Assembly (NCBI RefSeq): GCF_900111805.1
Contig: NZ_FOJN01000013.1
Location: 62,001 to 126,000 of the forward strand
DNA from: Rhodococcoides kroppenstedtii
Lineage (GTDB): Bacteria > Actinomycetota > Actinomycetes > Mycobacteriales > Mycobacteriaceae
Length of the DNA: 64,000 nt
Direction of reading: 5' to 3'
Numbering within the stretch: the first letter of the stretch is position 1; each line of letters starts with the position of its first letter. The notes beneath the pieces were generated by a model that saw only the letters and a program-made list of their open reading frames with translations, ran no database searches and was not told where the DNA came from. Of the stretch, positions 8,489-16,578 are shown in pieces. The translations under genes were made by a program, and so were the position numbers.

Positions 8489-9031
8489 ATGCTTTTTGCT
8501 CATGACACCCGTGCGGCGCTGGTCTGGGCCGCCGCGCTGGTCAACACGGCCGCGAACGGCGAGGAGGGCCTCCCGGACGTCGCGGCCCTCACGGCCGTGC
8601 TCGACGAACACGAGTGGACCGGTCGACGGGACGGCACCGACGCCGAACTCGTCGCCGTGCGCTCGGTGCGGCCCGCGTGGCGGGAGCTGTGGGCGGAAAC
8701 CGACGCGGACACCTTGGCGCCGCGGGTGAACGACCTGCTCGAAAGCTCGCGGGCACGACCCCGGTTGACCCGTCACGGCGACTGGGGCTGGCACCTGCAC
8801 GTCAGCGACGACGACGCCCCGCTCGCCGACCGCATGAACGCCGAGCTGGCCGTCGCGCTCGCCGAACTGATCCGTGCCGACGAGCTCGGTCGACTGCGAT
8901 TCTGCGAGTCGCCGGACTGCGACGCGGTGTTCGTCGACCTCTCGCGCAATCGCTCGAAGCGGTACTGCGACACGGGAAATTGCGGCAACCGCGCGAACGT
9001 CGCGGCGTACCGGGCGCGGAAGCGGGGCTGA
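8489..9031 (+). CDS. ABATE/CGNR zinc-finger protein, putative transcriptional regulator
   Basis: A 180-residue protein. Its N-terminal 120 residues resemble the ABATE stress-related domain. The C-terminal CGNR zinc finger is complete: Cys139 and Cys144 in the CESPDC segment, then RNRSKRYC with Cys160 and CGNR with Cys165, followed by AYRARK. Proteins of this architecture are regarded as DNA-binding regulators. The ATG follows AGGAGTCAA at suitable spacing. The divergent EamA exporter is the obvious target, through the palindrome between them. Confidence 0.9.
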   Translation: MLFAHDTRAALVWAAALVNTAANGEEGLPDVAALTAVLDEHEWTGRRDGTDAELVAVRSVRPAWRELWAETDADTLAPRVNDLLESSRARPRLTRHGDWGWHLHVSDDDAPLADRMNAELAVALAELIRADELGRLRFCESPDCDAVFVDLSRNRSKRYCDTGNCGNRANVAAYRARKRG

Positions 9032-9063
9032 GTCTGTCGGTGGGGTCTGCTTCCCTGTCTCGC

Positions 9064-9825
9064 ATGGTCACTCGGGGTGGGGAGCCGGCGTTGCCGGAGG
9101 CATGCATCAGGTGGTGCGGGTCGCGGTCGTACGAGGTCGACGTGCTGGACGACATGGCGCACGTCGACCTCGAGTGGTGGAACCGCCATCTGCGGCAGCA
9201 CCGCATTCCGGTGCACCTTCCCGGCCGCACCGCGGACGGTGCCTGGACGAGCGAGGGCGACGCCCATCTCCCCCGACGCGACCTCCGCGCGTCGGCGTCG
9301 ACGTTGCGTCGGTACGGCGATCCGGAGTTGGTGCGCCTCTACCTCTGCCTCGCGTGGTTGGCCGGAACGCGCGAAGTCCGCCGCGTCCGGCGTTTCGCCG
9401 ACGTCCGCGCGCTCGGCGTGCCGTCGCCGCTCGCGCCGATTCGCGACGGGCTGGCCATGTTCCGGCGAGAACCGGCGCTGGTGGACGTCGGCCCGCACCG
9501 CACCTGGTCGGGGTGGCCGCAGACCCCGGGCGTGGGACCGGTGCCCATGTCGCTCTACGCCTGGGCCGTGTGCGACGACGGGACCGCCGGCTGCCCGCAG
9601 GTGGTCGCACAGGACGGACTCTCCGCGCTGGTCCGACACGGGTGGTCGGAGAAACCCTCCATCGAGGGACTCACCCTGACGCGCTACCACCGCTACTGCA
9701 GCGTGCTCGAGCGTTGGGCTCGACAGGCGGCAGTCCGGCCCGAGCTGGTCGAGCTGTGGTTGGTGCGGTCGTGGCAGGACAGGGCGCCGACCCTCCACGA
9801 CTCGGTGCCGCGGTTGATGTTCTGA
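9064..9825 (+). CDS. Conserved-looking hypothetical protein (253 aa)
   Basis: A 253-residue soluble protein of no family I recognise. It starts MVTRGGEPALPEACIRW and contains WWNRHLRQHRIPVHLPGR, a helical region around LYLCLAWLAGTREVRR, and ends HDSVPRLMF. There is no signal peptide or membrane helix. Tryptophan and arginine content are high. Codon third positions are strongly GC-biased like its neighbours, and the frame stays open while the alternative frames look random, which supports it as a true gene. It starts 32 bp after the CGNR gene and could be co-transcribed with it. Confidence 0.7.
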   Translation: MVTRGGEPALPEACIRWCGSRSYEVDVLDDMAHVDLEWWNRHLRQHRIPVHLPGRTADGAWTSEGDAHLPRRDLRASASTLRRYGDPELVRLYLCLAWLAGTREVRRVRRFADVRALGVPSPLAPIRDGLAMFRREPALVDVGPHRTWSGWPQTPGVGPVPMSLYAWAVCDDGTAGCPQVVAQDGLSALVRHGWSEKPSIEGLTLTRYHRYCSVLERWARQAAVRPELVELWLVRSWQDRAPTLHDSVPRLMF

Positions 9826-9865
9826 GAGCCGAAGGCGGACACTGTCGACGATGTCAGGAGGGCGC

Positions 9866-10036
9866 ATGATGACCGGAGACCGACACGATTGGACACCCGA
9901 GGAACGTCGCCGCGTCGCCGCTGCCGCTGCACGCGCCTCGATCACCATGCGTGAGCGTGATGGAGAAGTTGTTACTCAGTGGCTCCGCGACGTCGTGGAC
10001 GGAAAGCCGATTTCCAAGGCGGACGTACCTAGCTGA
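9866..10036 (+). CDS. Small hypothetical protein (56 aa)
   Basis: A 56-residue protein beginning MMTGDRHDWTPEERRR and ending GKPISKADVPS. It is probably two helices with a highly basic and alanine-rich first half. The start is chosen because AGGAGG lies five bases before the tandem ATG ATG; an earlier ATG at 9851 would contain the ribosome-binding site within the coding region. It lies 40 bp after the preceding hypothetical gene and may belong to the same transcript. No family recognised. Confidence 0.55.
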   Translation: MMTGDRHDWTPEERRRVAAAAARASITMRERDGEVVTQWLRDVVDGKPISKADVPS

Positions 10037-10084
10037 TCCAGCCTGGCGGTTTCATCCGACAGAACGCGAAGCCCGGACAGAACG

Positions 10085-10117
10085 AGAGCCGCTGCCCGAC
10101 TCGCGGACAGCGGCTCT
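10085..10117 (-). terminator. Hairpin downstream of tRNA-Ala
   Basis: Perfect 10-base arms AGAGCCGCTG (10085-10094) and CAGCGGCTCT (10108-10117) with a 13-base loop, placed five bases beyond the 3' end of the minus-strand tRNA. No clear U-tract follows, as is common in high-GC actinobacteria. Confidence 0.65.
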
Positions 10118-10121
10118 GATC

Positions 10122-10197
10122 TGGTGGAGCTGAGGGGAATCGAACCCCTGACCTTCTCGATGCGAACGAGACGCGCTACCAACTGCGCCACAGCCCC
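10122..10197 (-). tRNA. tRNA-Ala (anticodon CGC)
   Basis: On the minus strand the 76-base sequence folds as a cloverleaf. Acceptor GGGGCTG pairs with CAGCTCC. The anticodon stem is TCTCG/CGAGA enclosing loop TTCGCAT with anticodon CGC, which reads GCG. The T arm contains GGTTCGATTCC. The discriminator A and the terminal CCA are encoded. It lies just downstream of the sepX/glpR gene region on the same strand and is followed by a hairpin. Confidence 0.97.
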
Positions 10198-10268
10198 TGG
10201 TACTTCTGCCCGGCGGACCGGACGAGAAGAACTCTAGCAGCCCGTCCGGGCCGCTTGTGAACGCGTCC

Positions 10269-11051
10269 CTACTCTCCGGCCGCCCGACGCATCCGGACGT
10301 CGAGGTGCTCGTCGCCCACCGCGTCGTCGTAGTGGTCCAGGTGGTCGAAGGCCGGGTCCTCGTCGTCGACCTCGAGCACCACGGCGCCGGGGCGACGCAG
10401 ACGCTCGGGGGTGAGGCGCAGCTCCGGATCGGTGGCCGACTCGACGCCGAGGCGGGAGCGCTGCAGGCGCTGCATCCGTCGTCGACGAATGTCTTCCTCG
10501 ATGCGCACCTGACGGCGGAGGTAGAACAGGTACGCCCCCAGCCCGACGACGGTGACGCCGAAGACCCACCAGAACAGCGGCGCCGCAAGGAAACCCAGCG
10601 CTGCGGACATGCCGATGACGAACACGGAACCGAGAACCGCCCGCTGACGGAACGAGTAGCGAGCAGCGCGGGCGATGGCGTCGGCCTCGGGGTCGAAGCC
10701 GCCGCGACCGCGACGCCGGGGCACGAAGTCGTCGGCGAAGTACTCGTCGTCGTGCTCGGCCTCGTGCTCGTCGGTCTGCATGGCTTCCTCCGGATCGGGC
10801 GAGTCGGTGGGGTCGTCCGAGATGCGGACATCGCTGGAGTGCGTGTCGGTGGGTTCCCAGTCCGGGTCATTGCGGTGACCGGCGGCGGGTCCGCGCTCCC
10901 CTCGCAGAACCGCCCCACCCCGGTGGAGGACGCGGGTGGCGAGCGCGACGTCGGTGGTGCGGCGGATTCGAGGCCGCGACTTCACCAGCATGGGCACCAG
11001 CACGAACAGCCAGATGGCGACGAGGCCGATCCAGATCACCGAATTGGGCAC
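10269..11051 (-). CDS. glpR: Divisome membrane protein SepX/GlpR
   Basis: A 260-residue protein. It starts VPNSVIWIGLVAIWLFVLVPMLV, the hallmark N-terminal transmembrane helix of the actinobacterial SepX/GlpR family. A long cytoplasmic acidic linker (about residues 60-140) follows, then two further membrane helices at about 155-195 and a charged C-terminal tail. GTG is selected because the conserved family N-terminus begins there. In corynebacteria GlpR is the membrane receptor of the gephyrin-like protein Glp, and SepX acts at the division septum in Streptomyces. The glp gene lies two genes upstream on the same strand, with rimJ in between. Confidence 0.88.
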   Translation of the reverse strand: MPNSVIWIGLVAIWLFVLVPMLVKSRPRIRRTTDVALATRVLHRGGAVLRGERGPAAGHRNDPDWEPTDTHSSDVRISDDPTDSPDPEEAMQTDEHEAEHDDEYFADDFVPRRRGRGGFDPEADAIARAARYSFRQRAVLGSVFVIGMSAALGFLAAPLFWWVFGVTVVGLGAYLFYLRRQVRIEEDIRRRRMQRLQRSRLGVESATDPELRLTPERLRRPGAVVLEVDDEDPAFDHLDHYDDAVGDEHLDVRMRRAAGE

Positions 11052-11195
11052 GTACACCACCTCCTGCCGCCGAATGACACTCGTGTGAGATTCGCTCGTC
11101 AGCGTAGTGGGGGTGCCGCGACACGCCACGCCGACGCGCCGGGTCCGAGTGCACTCATGTCACATCAGTCACAGGAAGGACAGGCCCGCGCAGAC

Positions 11196-11846
11196 CTACC
11201 GTGGCCAGGACGCCCGACCGCTCCGCACGAGCACGTCGCACACCGTCCCCGGCACCTCACCGACGGTCATGGCGACCAGCAGGTGGTCCCGCCAGGCCCC
11301 GTCGACGTCGAGGTAGCGCTTCAGCAGCCCCTCCTGGCGAAAGCCGACGTTCCGCAGAACCGCTTGCGACGCTTGGTTCTCCGGCCGCACGGTCGCCTCG
11401 ATGCGGTGCAGCTTCGCCGGCCCGAAGCAGTGGTCCAAACCCATCGCGAGGGCGGCGGTGGCCACTCCCCCGCCGCCGGCGTCGCGCGCCACCCAGTACC
11501 CGATCCATGCGGAGCGCAGCGCGCCGCGCACGATGTTGCCGACGGTCAACTGCCCGCAGAAGGCGCCGTCGAGCTCGATCGCGAACGGCATCATGGTGCC
11601 GCGCCGGGCCTCCGAGCGCAGCGACGAGTACAGCGGCGGCCACGACGACATCGCGTGCCGAATCTCCCAGGGCGCTTCCCCGGTCGGCTCCCAGGGTTCG
11701 AGGTGGGCGCGATTGTCGAGCCGTGTCCGCGACCAGGCCGACGCATCCCGCAGTCGGACGGGTCGCACCGTCACCGACCCGGCGGACACCACGAGGGGTC
11801 CCAGTTTCGCCGGCCACCCGGGGTGAGCCGACCACGATCGCGCCAT
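11196..11846 (-). CDS. rimJ: GNAT-family N-acetyltransferase, RimJ-like
   Basis: A 216-residue GNAT acetyltransferase of the ribosomal-protein acetyltransferase type. Residues 25-50 contain VTVRPVRLRDA and the later segment GYWVARDAGGGGVATAALAM forms the acetyl-CoA-binding motif A (R/Q-x-x-G-x-G/A). The ENQASQAVLRNVGFRQEG segment is a typical motif B for N-terminal acetyltransferases. It lies between glp and glpR on the same strand, in the order of the mycobacterial Rv0994-Rv0996 cluster. The actual substrate in this lineage has not been established as a ribosomal protein. Confidence 0.9.
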   Translation of the reverse strand: MARSWSAHPGWPAKLGPLVVSAGSVTVRPVRLRDASAWSRTRLDNRAHLEPWEPTGEAPWEIRHAMSSWPPLYSSLRSEARRGTMMPFAIELDGAFCGQLTVGNIVRGALRSAWIGYWVARDAGGGGVATAALAMGLDHCFGPAKLHRIEATVRPENQASQAVLRNVGFRQEGLLKRYLDVDGAWRDHLLVAMTVGEVPGTVCDVLVRSGRASWPR

Positions 11847-11863
11847 GGACCGAAAGCTACCGC

Positions 11864-13120
11864 TCAGCCCCGCTGCGCGAGGAAGGCGACCTCGACTTCT
11901 TCGCCGGTGCGCACCTCGGTGACGTCGGCGTCGACCATCACCAGACAGTTGGCCTCGGCGAGGGTCGCGAGGAGGTGGGACGAGCTGCCGGGCGCCCCGC
12001 CGAGTGCCTGGACCAGGTATTCGCCCGTCCCCTCGTCGCGCATGAGCTGGCCGCGCAGGTACGCGCGACGCCCGGCGATCGACGTGATCGGTCCGACGGT
12101 GCGGGCGGTGACGATGCGTCGCATCGGTTGCCGGCGGCCGAGCGCGATGCGTACCAGCGGACGCACCATCACCTCGAACACCACCAGCGCGCTGACGGGG
12201 TTGGACGGCAGGAGGAACGTGGGGACCTCGTCCCGGCCAAGCTGGCCGAAGCCCTGCACCGATCCCGGATGCATGGCGACGCGGCCCACCTCGATGTCGC
12301 CGAAATCCTCGAGCGCGGCGCGGACCGTGTCCGACGCGGTGCCGCCGACGGCACCGGCGATGACGACGATCTCGGACCGAATGAGCTGGCCCTCCACCAC
12401 TTCTCGCAGTCGAGTGGGGTCGGAGGAGACGATGCCGATGCGGTTGACGTCGGCACCCGCGTCCCGTGCCGCGGCGGCGAGAGCGTAGCTGTTGACGTCG
12501 TACACCTGCCCCTGACCAGGGGTGCGTTCGATGTCGACGAGTTCCCCGCCGAGCGAGATCACCGACAGCCGCGGGCGGGGATGCACCAGCACCTTGTCCC
12601 GGCCGACGGCGGCGAGCAGGCCCACCTGCGCCGCCCCGATGATGGTTCCGGAGCGCACGGCGACGTCACCGGGTTGCACGTCGTCGCCGATGCGCCGCAC
12701 GTAATCGCCGGACCGGACGGGAGCGAGGACCTTGATGCGGCCGCGCACCAGTTCGGCGTGGTCGGTCGGGAGGACGGCGTCGGCGAGGGTGGGCAGCGGA
12801 GCGCCGGTGTCGACGCGGACCGCCTGGCGCGGCTGGAGCCGAATGGGTTGACGCGAGCCGGCGGCGACGTCGCCGACGACGGGCAACGTGATGTCCACCG
12901 GCTCGTCGTTCTCGTCGACGGCGGATCCGGCGGCCGCGATGTCGACGCTACGAACGGCGTACCCGTCGATGGCGGCCTGATCGAAGCCGGGCAGTGGGCG
13001 CTCGGTGACCACTTCCTCCGCGCAGAGCAGGCCCTGCGCCTCGGAGATGGCGACCCGCACCGGCCGGGGAGCTACCGCCGCAGCCGTCACTCTCGACTGC
13101 TGCTCTTCGACCGAGCGCAT
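11864..13120 (-). CDS. glp: Gephyrin-like molybdotransferase Glp / MoeA
   Basis: A 418-residue MoeA-fold protein. It begins MRSVEEQQSRV and has the PGFDQAAIDGYAVRS motif, GAPLPTLADAVLP, a GDDVQPGDVAVRSGT segment and the MoCF-binding domain with AGAVGGTASDTVRAAL. MoeA inserts molybdate into adenylylated molybdopterin. The paralogue next to glpR and rimJ in Corynebacteriales is Glp, which binds FtsZ and GlpR and links division to polar growth. Gene order here matches that locus. ATG at 13120 is chosen with GGAAGG five bases upstream. Whether it still serves molybdenum cofactor synthesis cannot be read from sequence. Confidence 0.9.
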   Translation of the reverse strand: MRSVEEQQSRVTAAAVAPRPVRVAISEAQGLLCAEEVVTERPLPGFDQAAIDGYAVRSVDIAAAGSAVDENDEPVDITLPVVGDVAAGSRQPIRLQPRQAVRVDTGAPLPTLADAVLPTDHAELVRGRIKVLAPVRSGDYVRRIGDDVQPGDVAVRSGTIIGAAQVGLLAAVGRDKVLVHPRPRLSVISLGGELVDIERTPGQGQVYDVNSYALAAAARDAGADVNRIGIVSSDPTRLREVVEGQLIRSEIVVIAGAVGGTASDTVRAALEDFGDIEVGRVAMHPGSVQGFGQLGRDEVPTFLLPSNPVSALVVFEVMVRPLVRIALGRRQPMRRIVTARTVGPITSIAGRRAYLRGQLMRDEGTGEYLVQALGGAPGSSSHLLATLAEANCLVMVDADVTEVRTGEEVEVAFLAQRG

Positions 13121-13148
13121 CCGCACCTTCCATCCGTCGACCGGCGCG

Positions 13149-14105
13149 TCACTCGTAGGTGGTGAGCTCCGGTGCCCAGCTGTCGCTCAAGCGCTCCTGG
13201 AGCCACTCGCGCAGTGCCGGGCCGTAATCCTCGCGTTCCAACGCGAAGTCAACCGCAGCACGAAGGTATCCCCCGGGATTTCCGAGGTCGTGTCTCACCC
13301 CACGGTGGACGACGACGTGGACCGGGTGGCCTTCCTCGATGAGGAGGGCGATGGCGTCGGTGAGCTGCAGTTCACCGCCGGCGCCGGGCTCGATGCGTCG
13401 CAACGCGTCGAAGATGGCCCGGTCCAACAGGTATCGGCCCGCGGCGGCGAAATTGGACGGCGCCTCCTCCTTCGCGGGCTTCTCCACCATGCCGTTGACC
13501 TTGAGCACGTTGGGGTTCGACGCGTCGGGCACGACCTCGGTATCGAAGACGCCGTACGACGAGACCGCGTCCTCGGGTACCTCGATGGCGCACAGCACCG
13601 AGCCGCCGCGCTTGGCGCGCACGCGGGACATGACGTCGAGCACGCCGCGCGGCATCACCAGATCGTCCGGCAAGAGCACGGCGATGGCGTCCTCGTCGTC
13701 GTCGAGCGCCTCCTCGGCGCACGCCACCGCGTGCCCGAGTCCCAGCGGCTTCTGCTGGACGACGGACTTCACGTCGAGCAGCTTGGGCGCGACGCGCACC
13801 TTCTCGAGCAGCTTGAGCTTGCCGCTCTCCTCGAGCTTGTTCTCGAGCACCAGGTCCTCGACGAAGTGGGCGACCACACCGTCCTTGCCGGGCGAGGTCA
13901 CGATGACCAGCCGCGCGGCCCCACCTTCGGCGGCCTCGCCGGCGACCAGTTCGATACCGGGTGTGTCCACCACGGGCAGCAGTTCCTTCGGCACCGTCTT
14001 GGTGGCGGGCAGGAAGCGCGTGCCCATACCGGCGGCGGGCACGACGGCTGTCCGGAAGGGCGGATTCTTGCCGCCGGTCTCGGACCCACTGCCTGCTGCA
14101 CTCAT
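13149..14105 (-). CDS. galU: UTP-glucose-1-phosphate uridylyltransferase
   Basis: A 318-residue nucleotidyltransferase. The signature AVVPAAGMGTRFLPATKTVPKE is near the N-terminus, VDTPGIELVAGEA follows, and LLPDDLVMPRG contains the metal-binding aspartate. It makes UDP-glucose from UTP and glucose-1-phosphate, a precursor for surface polysaccharides and glycolipids. It lies 28 bp upstream of glp on the same strand and is divergent from the 5-formyltetrahydrofolate cyclo-ligase gene. An alternative ATG at 14120 adds five residues. Confidence 0.96.
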   Translation of the reverse strand: MSAAGSGSETGGKNPPFRTAVVPAAGMGTRFLPATKTVPKELLPVVDTPGIELVAGEAAEGGAARLVIVTSPGKDGVVAHFVEDLVLENKLEESGKLKLLEKVRVAPKLLDVKSVVQQKPLGLGHAVACAEEALDDDEDAIAVLLPDDLVMPRGVLDVMSRVRAKRGGSVLCAIEVPEDAVSSYGVFDTEVVPDASNPNVLKVNGMVEKPAKEEAPSNFAAAGRYLLDRAIFDALRRIEPGAGGELQLTDAIALLIEEGHPVHVVVHRGVRHDLGNPGGYLRAAVDFALEREDYGPALREWLQERLSDSWAPELTTYE

Positions 14106-14180
14106 GCGCCTGTTTCCCATCCTTGTAGAACGCGAACTCCGTTCGCGAAGCCCGATCGCGAAGACCCTAGGGTTTCCCCC

Positions 14181-14774
14181 GTGACCGACGACGACAAACG
14201 CGCCTGGCGAGACCGCATCCGGGCCGCTCGACGGGGCCTGGACGACGGGTACCGCGCGGACGCGTCAGACGCACTCTCTCACGCCGTCGGGACTTTGGCC
14301 TCCCGTGTCCGCGAGCGTGGTGACGGAGCCCTGGCAGCGTACGTACCGATCGGTCGAGAGCCCGGGTCGACGGCCATGCTCGACGCCGCGATGCGCACGG
14401 GCGTCGCCGTGCTGCTGCCGATCGCGGGTGATCCGGGCCCGATGTCCTGGGCTCGCTACACCGGCCCGAACTCGCTGGTCCCCGCGCGCCACGGTCTGCT
14501 CGAGCCGTCGGGGCCGATCCTGCCGCCGGCCGCGATCGGCGATGCCGCGGTGATCCTGGTGCCGGCACTGGCGATGGATCGCCGAGGCGGACGACTCGGC
14601 CGCGGGGCGGGCTTCTACGACCGCACCTTGCACCTCGCGGCGCCCGATGCGTGGCTGGTGGGTGTGGTGTACGACGACGACCTGGTGGACCGGCTGCCCA
14701 CCGAGGACCACGACGTGCGGATGACCCACGTCCTGACGCCGGGCGGCGGCCTGCGACGGCTGCCGCTGGAATGA
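14181..14774 (+). CDS. 5-formyltetrahydrofolate cyclo-ligase
   Basis: A 197-residue protein of the 5-FCL family, which converts 5-formyltetrahydrofolate to 5,10-methenyltetrahydrofolate using ATP. The N-terminal KRAWRDRIRAARR motif, the YVPIGREPGS substrate loop and the C-terminal GGRLGRGAGFYDRTL signature are all present. The GTG start directly follows the divergent promoter region shared with galU. Gene order 5-FCL then FmdB-type protein matches mycobacterial Rv0992c-Rv0991c. Confidence 0.95.
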   Translation: MTDDDKRAWRDRIRAARRGLDDGYRADASDALSHAVGTLASRVRERGDGALAAYVPIGREPGSTAMLDAAMRTGVAVLLPIAGDPGPMSWARYTGPNSLVPARHGLLEPSGPILPPAAIGDAAVILVPALAMDRRGGRLGRGAGFYDRTLHLAAPDAWLVGVVYDDDLVDRLPTEDHDVRMTHVLTPGGGLRRLPLE

Positions 14775-14817
14775 GCGGAATGCATCGCCCCTGGTGAGCG
14801 TTGCTCGATTGCCGGGG

Positions 14818-14844
14818 TTGGCACTGTCGGCTGTAGAGTGCCAA
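14818..14844. promoter_or_regulatory. CIRCE element (HrcA operator)
   Basis: Inverted repeat with arms TTGGCACT and AGTGCCAA. Counting nine bases per arm and nine between, the arms are TTGGCACTG and GAGTGCCAA. This matches the CIRCE architecture (consensus TTAGCACTC-N9-GAGTGCTAA) bound by the heat-shock repressor HrcA. It ends 23 bp before the start codon of the Ruc-like gene, an ideal repressor position. Confidence 0.85.
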
Positions 14845-14867
14845 TCAGGTCCGACCACGGAGGAAAC

Positions 14868-15215
14868 GTGCCTACCTACTCTTACGCCTGCACCGAGTGC
14901 GACAACCGGTTCGACATCGTCCAGTCGTTCAGCGACGACTCGTTGACCGTCTGCCCGCAGTGCTCCGGCAAGTTGCGCAAGCTGTTCAACACCGTCGGCA
15001 TCGTCTTCAAGGGCAGCGGCTTCTACCGCAACGACAGCCGCGGCAGCTCCAGCAGCAGCGAGTCCGCCGGGTCCGACTCCAGCAGCAGCAAGGAGTCCTC
15101 GTCGAGCAGTGACAAGTCGTCGGGATCGTCGACGTCCTCCACCTCGAGCTCGACCGGCAGCACCGGCAGTTCGAGCAGCAGCTCCAGCACGAGCAGCACC
15201 GCCGCCGCAAGCTGA
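14868..15215 (+). CDS. ruc: FmdB-type zinc-ribbon protein with Ser-rich tail; Ruc-like redox-regulated chaperone
   Basis: A 115-residue protein. Residues 1-55 are a FmdB zinc ribbon with Cys8, Cys11, Cys29 and Cys32, followed by LRKLFNTVGIVFKGSGFYRND. Residues 56-115 are almost wholly serine, threonine, glycine and a few acidic residues, so disordered. This layout matches M. tuberculosis Rv0991c, described as Ruc, an oxidation-activated chaperone that prevents aggregation and cooperates with Hsp70. The GTG start follows GGAGGAAAC. A CIRCE element just upstream predicts HrcA control, in line with a protein-quality-control role. Confidence 0.88.
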   Translation: MPTYSYACTECDNRFDIVQSFSDDSLTVCPQCSGKLRKLFNTVGIVFKGSGFYRNDSRGSSSSSESAGSDSSSSKESSSSSDKSSGSSTSSTSSSTGSTGSSSSSSSTSSTAAAS

Positions 15216-15305
15216 TCCTCCGCACCCCGGGGACACGCCGTCGGTTGTCCCCGGGCACCTCGGCTCGGCCGCGTCGGGCTGCGGCCGTCTCCTAGCGTTC
15301 GGCGC

Positions 15306-15971
15306 GTGACGCCCCGCTCTCCGCTCTCGCCTCGCCTTCTCGATCGCCTCCCGGCCCTGTCCCCGCGGCTGACCTCGCCCGCGTCACGACGAGTGATCGC
15401 CAGTCTCCTCGTCGTCCTCGCTCTCGTCGCGGCGGTGCGCCCCGATCCCGACCGCCGGACGGTCACCGTGGTCACCGCGACCGTCGACCTGACGCCCGGC
15501 GTCGTCGTCACCGCCGATCAGGTGCAGATGACGGCCGTCGAGGACGACGGCGCACCGACCGCTCCCCTGACCGACCTCGCCGACGCGGTCGACCGCACCG
15601 TGGCCGGGCCGGTTCGCGCCGGAGAGATCCTCACCGACGTCCGACTGCTCGGCCGGGAGCTCGCCGCCGCGGGCACGACGGACGATGATGCCCGCATCGT
15701 CCCGGTGCGCCTCGCCGATCCTTCGGTGGCCGACGTCCTGCGGATCGGTGACGTCGTCGACGTCGTTCGGGGCGCCGGTGACGTGCCCGGCGTGAACTCG
15801 ACCTCGGACCCCGAGGTGCTGGCCGACAACGCCCTCGTCGTGCTGGTCTCGGAGGCCGGCACCGGGACGTCCCGACGCGACCGGGTCGTACTGGTCGCCC
15901 TGCCCGCGGCCGCGGCCACCCGCGTCGCCGCCGCATCGTTGACCGACGCCCTCACCGTGGTGGTGCGCTAG
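15306..15971 (+). CDS. SAF-domain membrane-anchored protein (CpaB/RcpC-like)
   Basis: A 221-residue protein with one N-terminal membrane helix (about residues 28-44, VIASLLVVLALVAAV). An SAF domain follows at about 50-115 (TVTVVTATVDLTPGVVVTADQV, then GPVRAGEILTDVRLL), then a further beta-rich domain. SAF domains occur in pilus assembly protein CpaB/RcpC and in antifreeze and altronate families. No tad/flp pilus genes are nearby, so a role in pilus assembly is not supported. The position between the Ruc-like gene and mscL corresponds to Rv0990c-Rv0985c surroundings. GTG start. Confidence 0.82.
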   Translation: MTPRSPLSPRLLDRLPALSPRLTSPASRRVIASLLVVLALVAAVRPDPDRRTVTVVTATVDLTPGVVVTADQVQMTAVEDDGAPTAPLTDLADAVDRTVAGPVRAGEILTDVRLLGRELAAAGTTDDDARIVPVRLADPSVADVLRIGDVVDVVRGAGDVPGVNSTSDPEVLADNALVVLVSEAGTGTSRRDRVVLVALPAAAATRVAAASLTDALTVVVR

Positions 15972-16043
15972 GCTTCTCGCGCCGATCGGATCGGGTCCGA
16001 ACCCCCGATCCCACAGACGCAGACTCAGCGAGGGGTGAGGTGC

Positions 16044-16505
16044 ATGCTCAAAGGTTTCAAGGATTTCCTGCTCCGCGGAAACGTGGTGGACCTGGCGGTC
16101 GCCGTGGTGGTCGGCGCAGCGTTCACCGCGATCGTCACCGCGTTCACCAGCAACATCGTCAACCCCCTGATCTCGTCGATCGGGGCGAGCAGCGAACTCG
16201 GGTGGGGCTTCTTCATCCGGGCGGGCAACGACGCGACGTTCGTCAACCTCGGCGCCGTGATCACCGCGGTCATCAACTTCGTCATCATCGCCGCGGTCGT
16301 GTACTTCGTGCTGATCCTGCCGGTCAACACGGCCAAGAAGCGCTTCGCCTCCAAGAAGGAGAAGGTGCTCAGCGATCAGGACATCCTCATCCAGATCCGC
16401 GACCTGCTCGCCGAGGGGCGCGCCGACGGCGTCGCCACCACCAAGGACGGCGTCACCGGCCCGTCCGGGGGTGGCACGACGCCGGGCAGCACCCCCACCA
16501 GCTGA
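16044..16505 (+). CDS. mscL: Large-conductance mechanosensitive channel MscL
   Basis: A 153-residue channel subunit. It begins [27 protein letters not shown], the conserved amphipathic helix and first membrane helix. A periplasmic loop follows, then the second helix ([21 protein letters not shown]) and the cytoplasmic helix ([15 protein letters not shown]). The Gly/Thr/Ser-rich C-terminal tail is slightly longer than in E. coli. It forms a homopentamer that opens under membrane tension during hypo-osmotic shock. ATG at 16044 is preferred over the one nine bases earlier because the family N-terminus begins there. Confidence 0.97.
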   Translation: MLKGFKDFLLRGNVVDLAVAVVVGAAFTAIVTAFTSNIVNPLISSIGASSELGWGFFIRAGNDATFVNLGAVITAVINFVIIAAVVYFVLILPVNTAKKRFASKKEKVLSDQDILIQIRDLLAEGRADGVATTKDGVTGPSGGGTTPGSTPTS

Positions 16506-16516
16506 CCCCGAGACGG

Positions 16517-16556
16517 ACGAAGGCCCGGTCCCGCTGCGGCGGGATCGGGCCTTCGT
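16517..16556. terminator. Bidirectional terminator between mscL and a lipoprotein gene
   Basis: Near-perfect inverted repeat: outer arms ACGAAGGCCCG and CGGGCCTTCGT, inner arms TCCCGC and GCGGGA, with a TGCG tetraloop. It sits between two convergent stop codons (16505 and 16579). Confidence 0.85.
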
Positions 16557-16578
16557 GTGTTCGGGTCTCGGCTCGAGC

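Noticed and set aside
15306..15971. SAF-domain protein as part of a Tad/Flp pilus locus
   Set aside because: No prepilin, CpaF, TadB/C or secretin genes are nearby.
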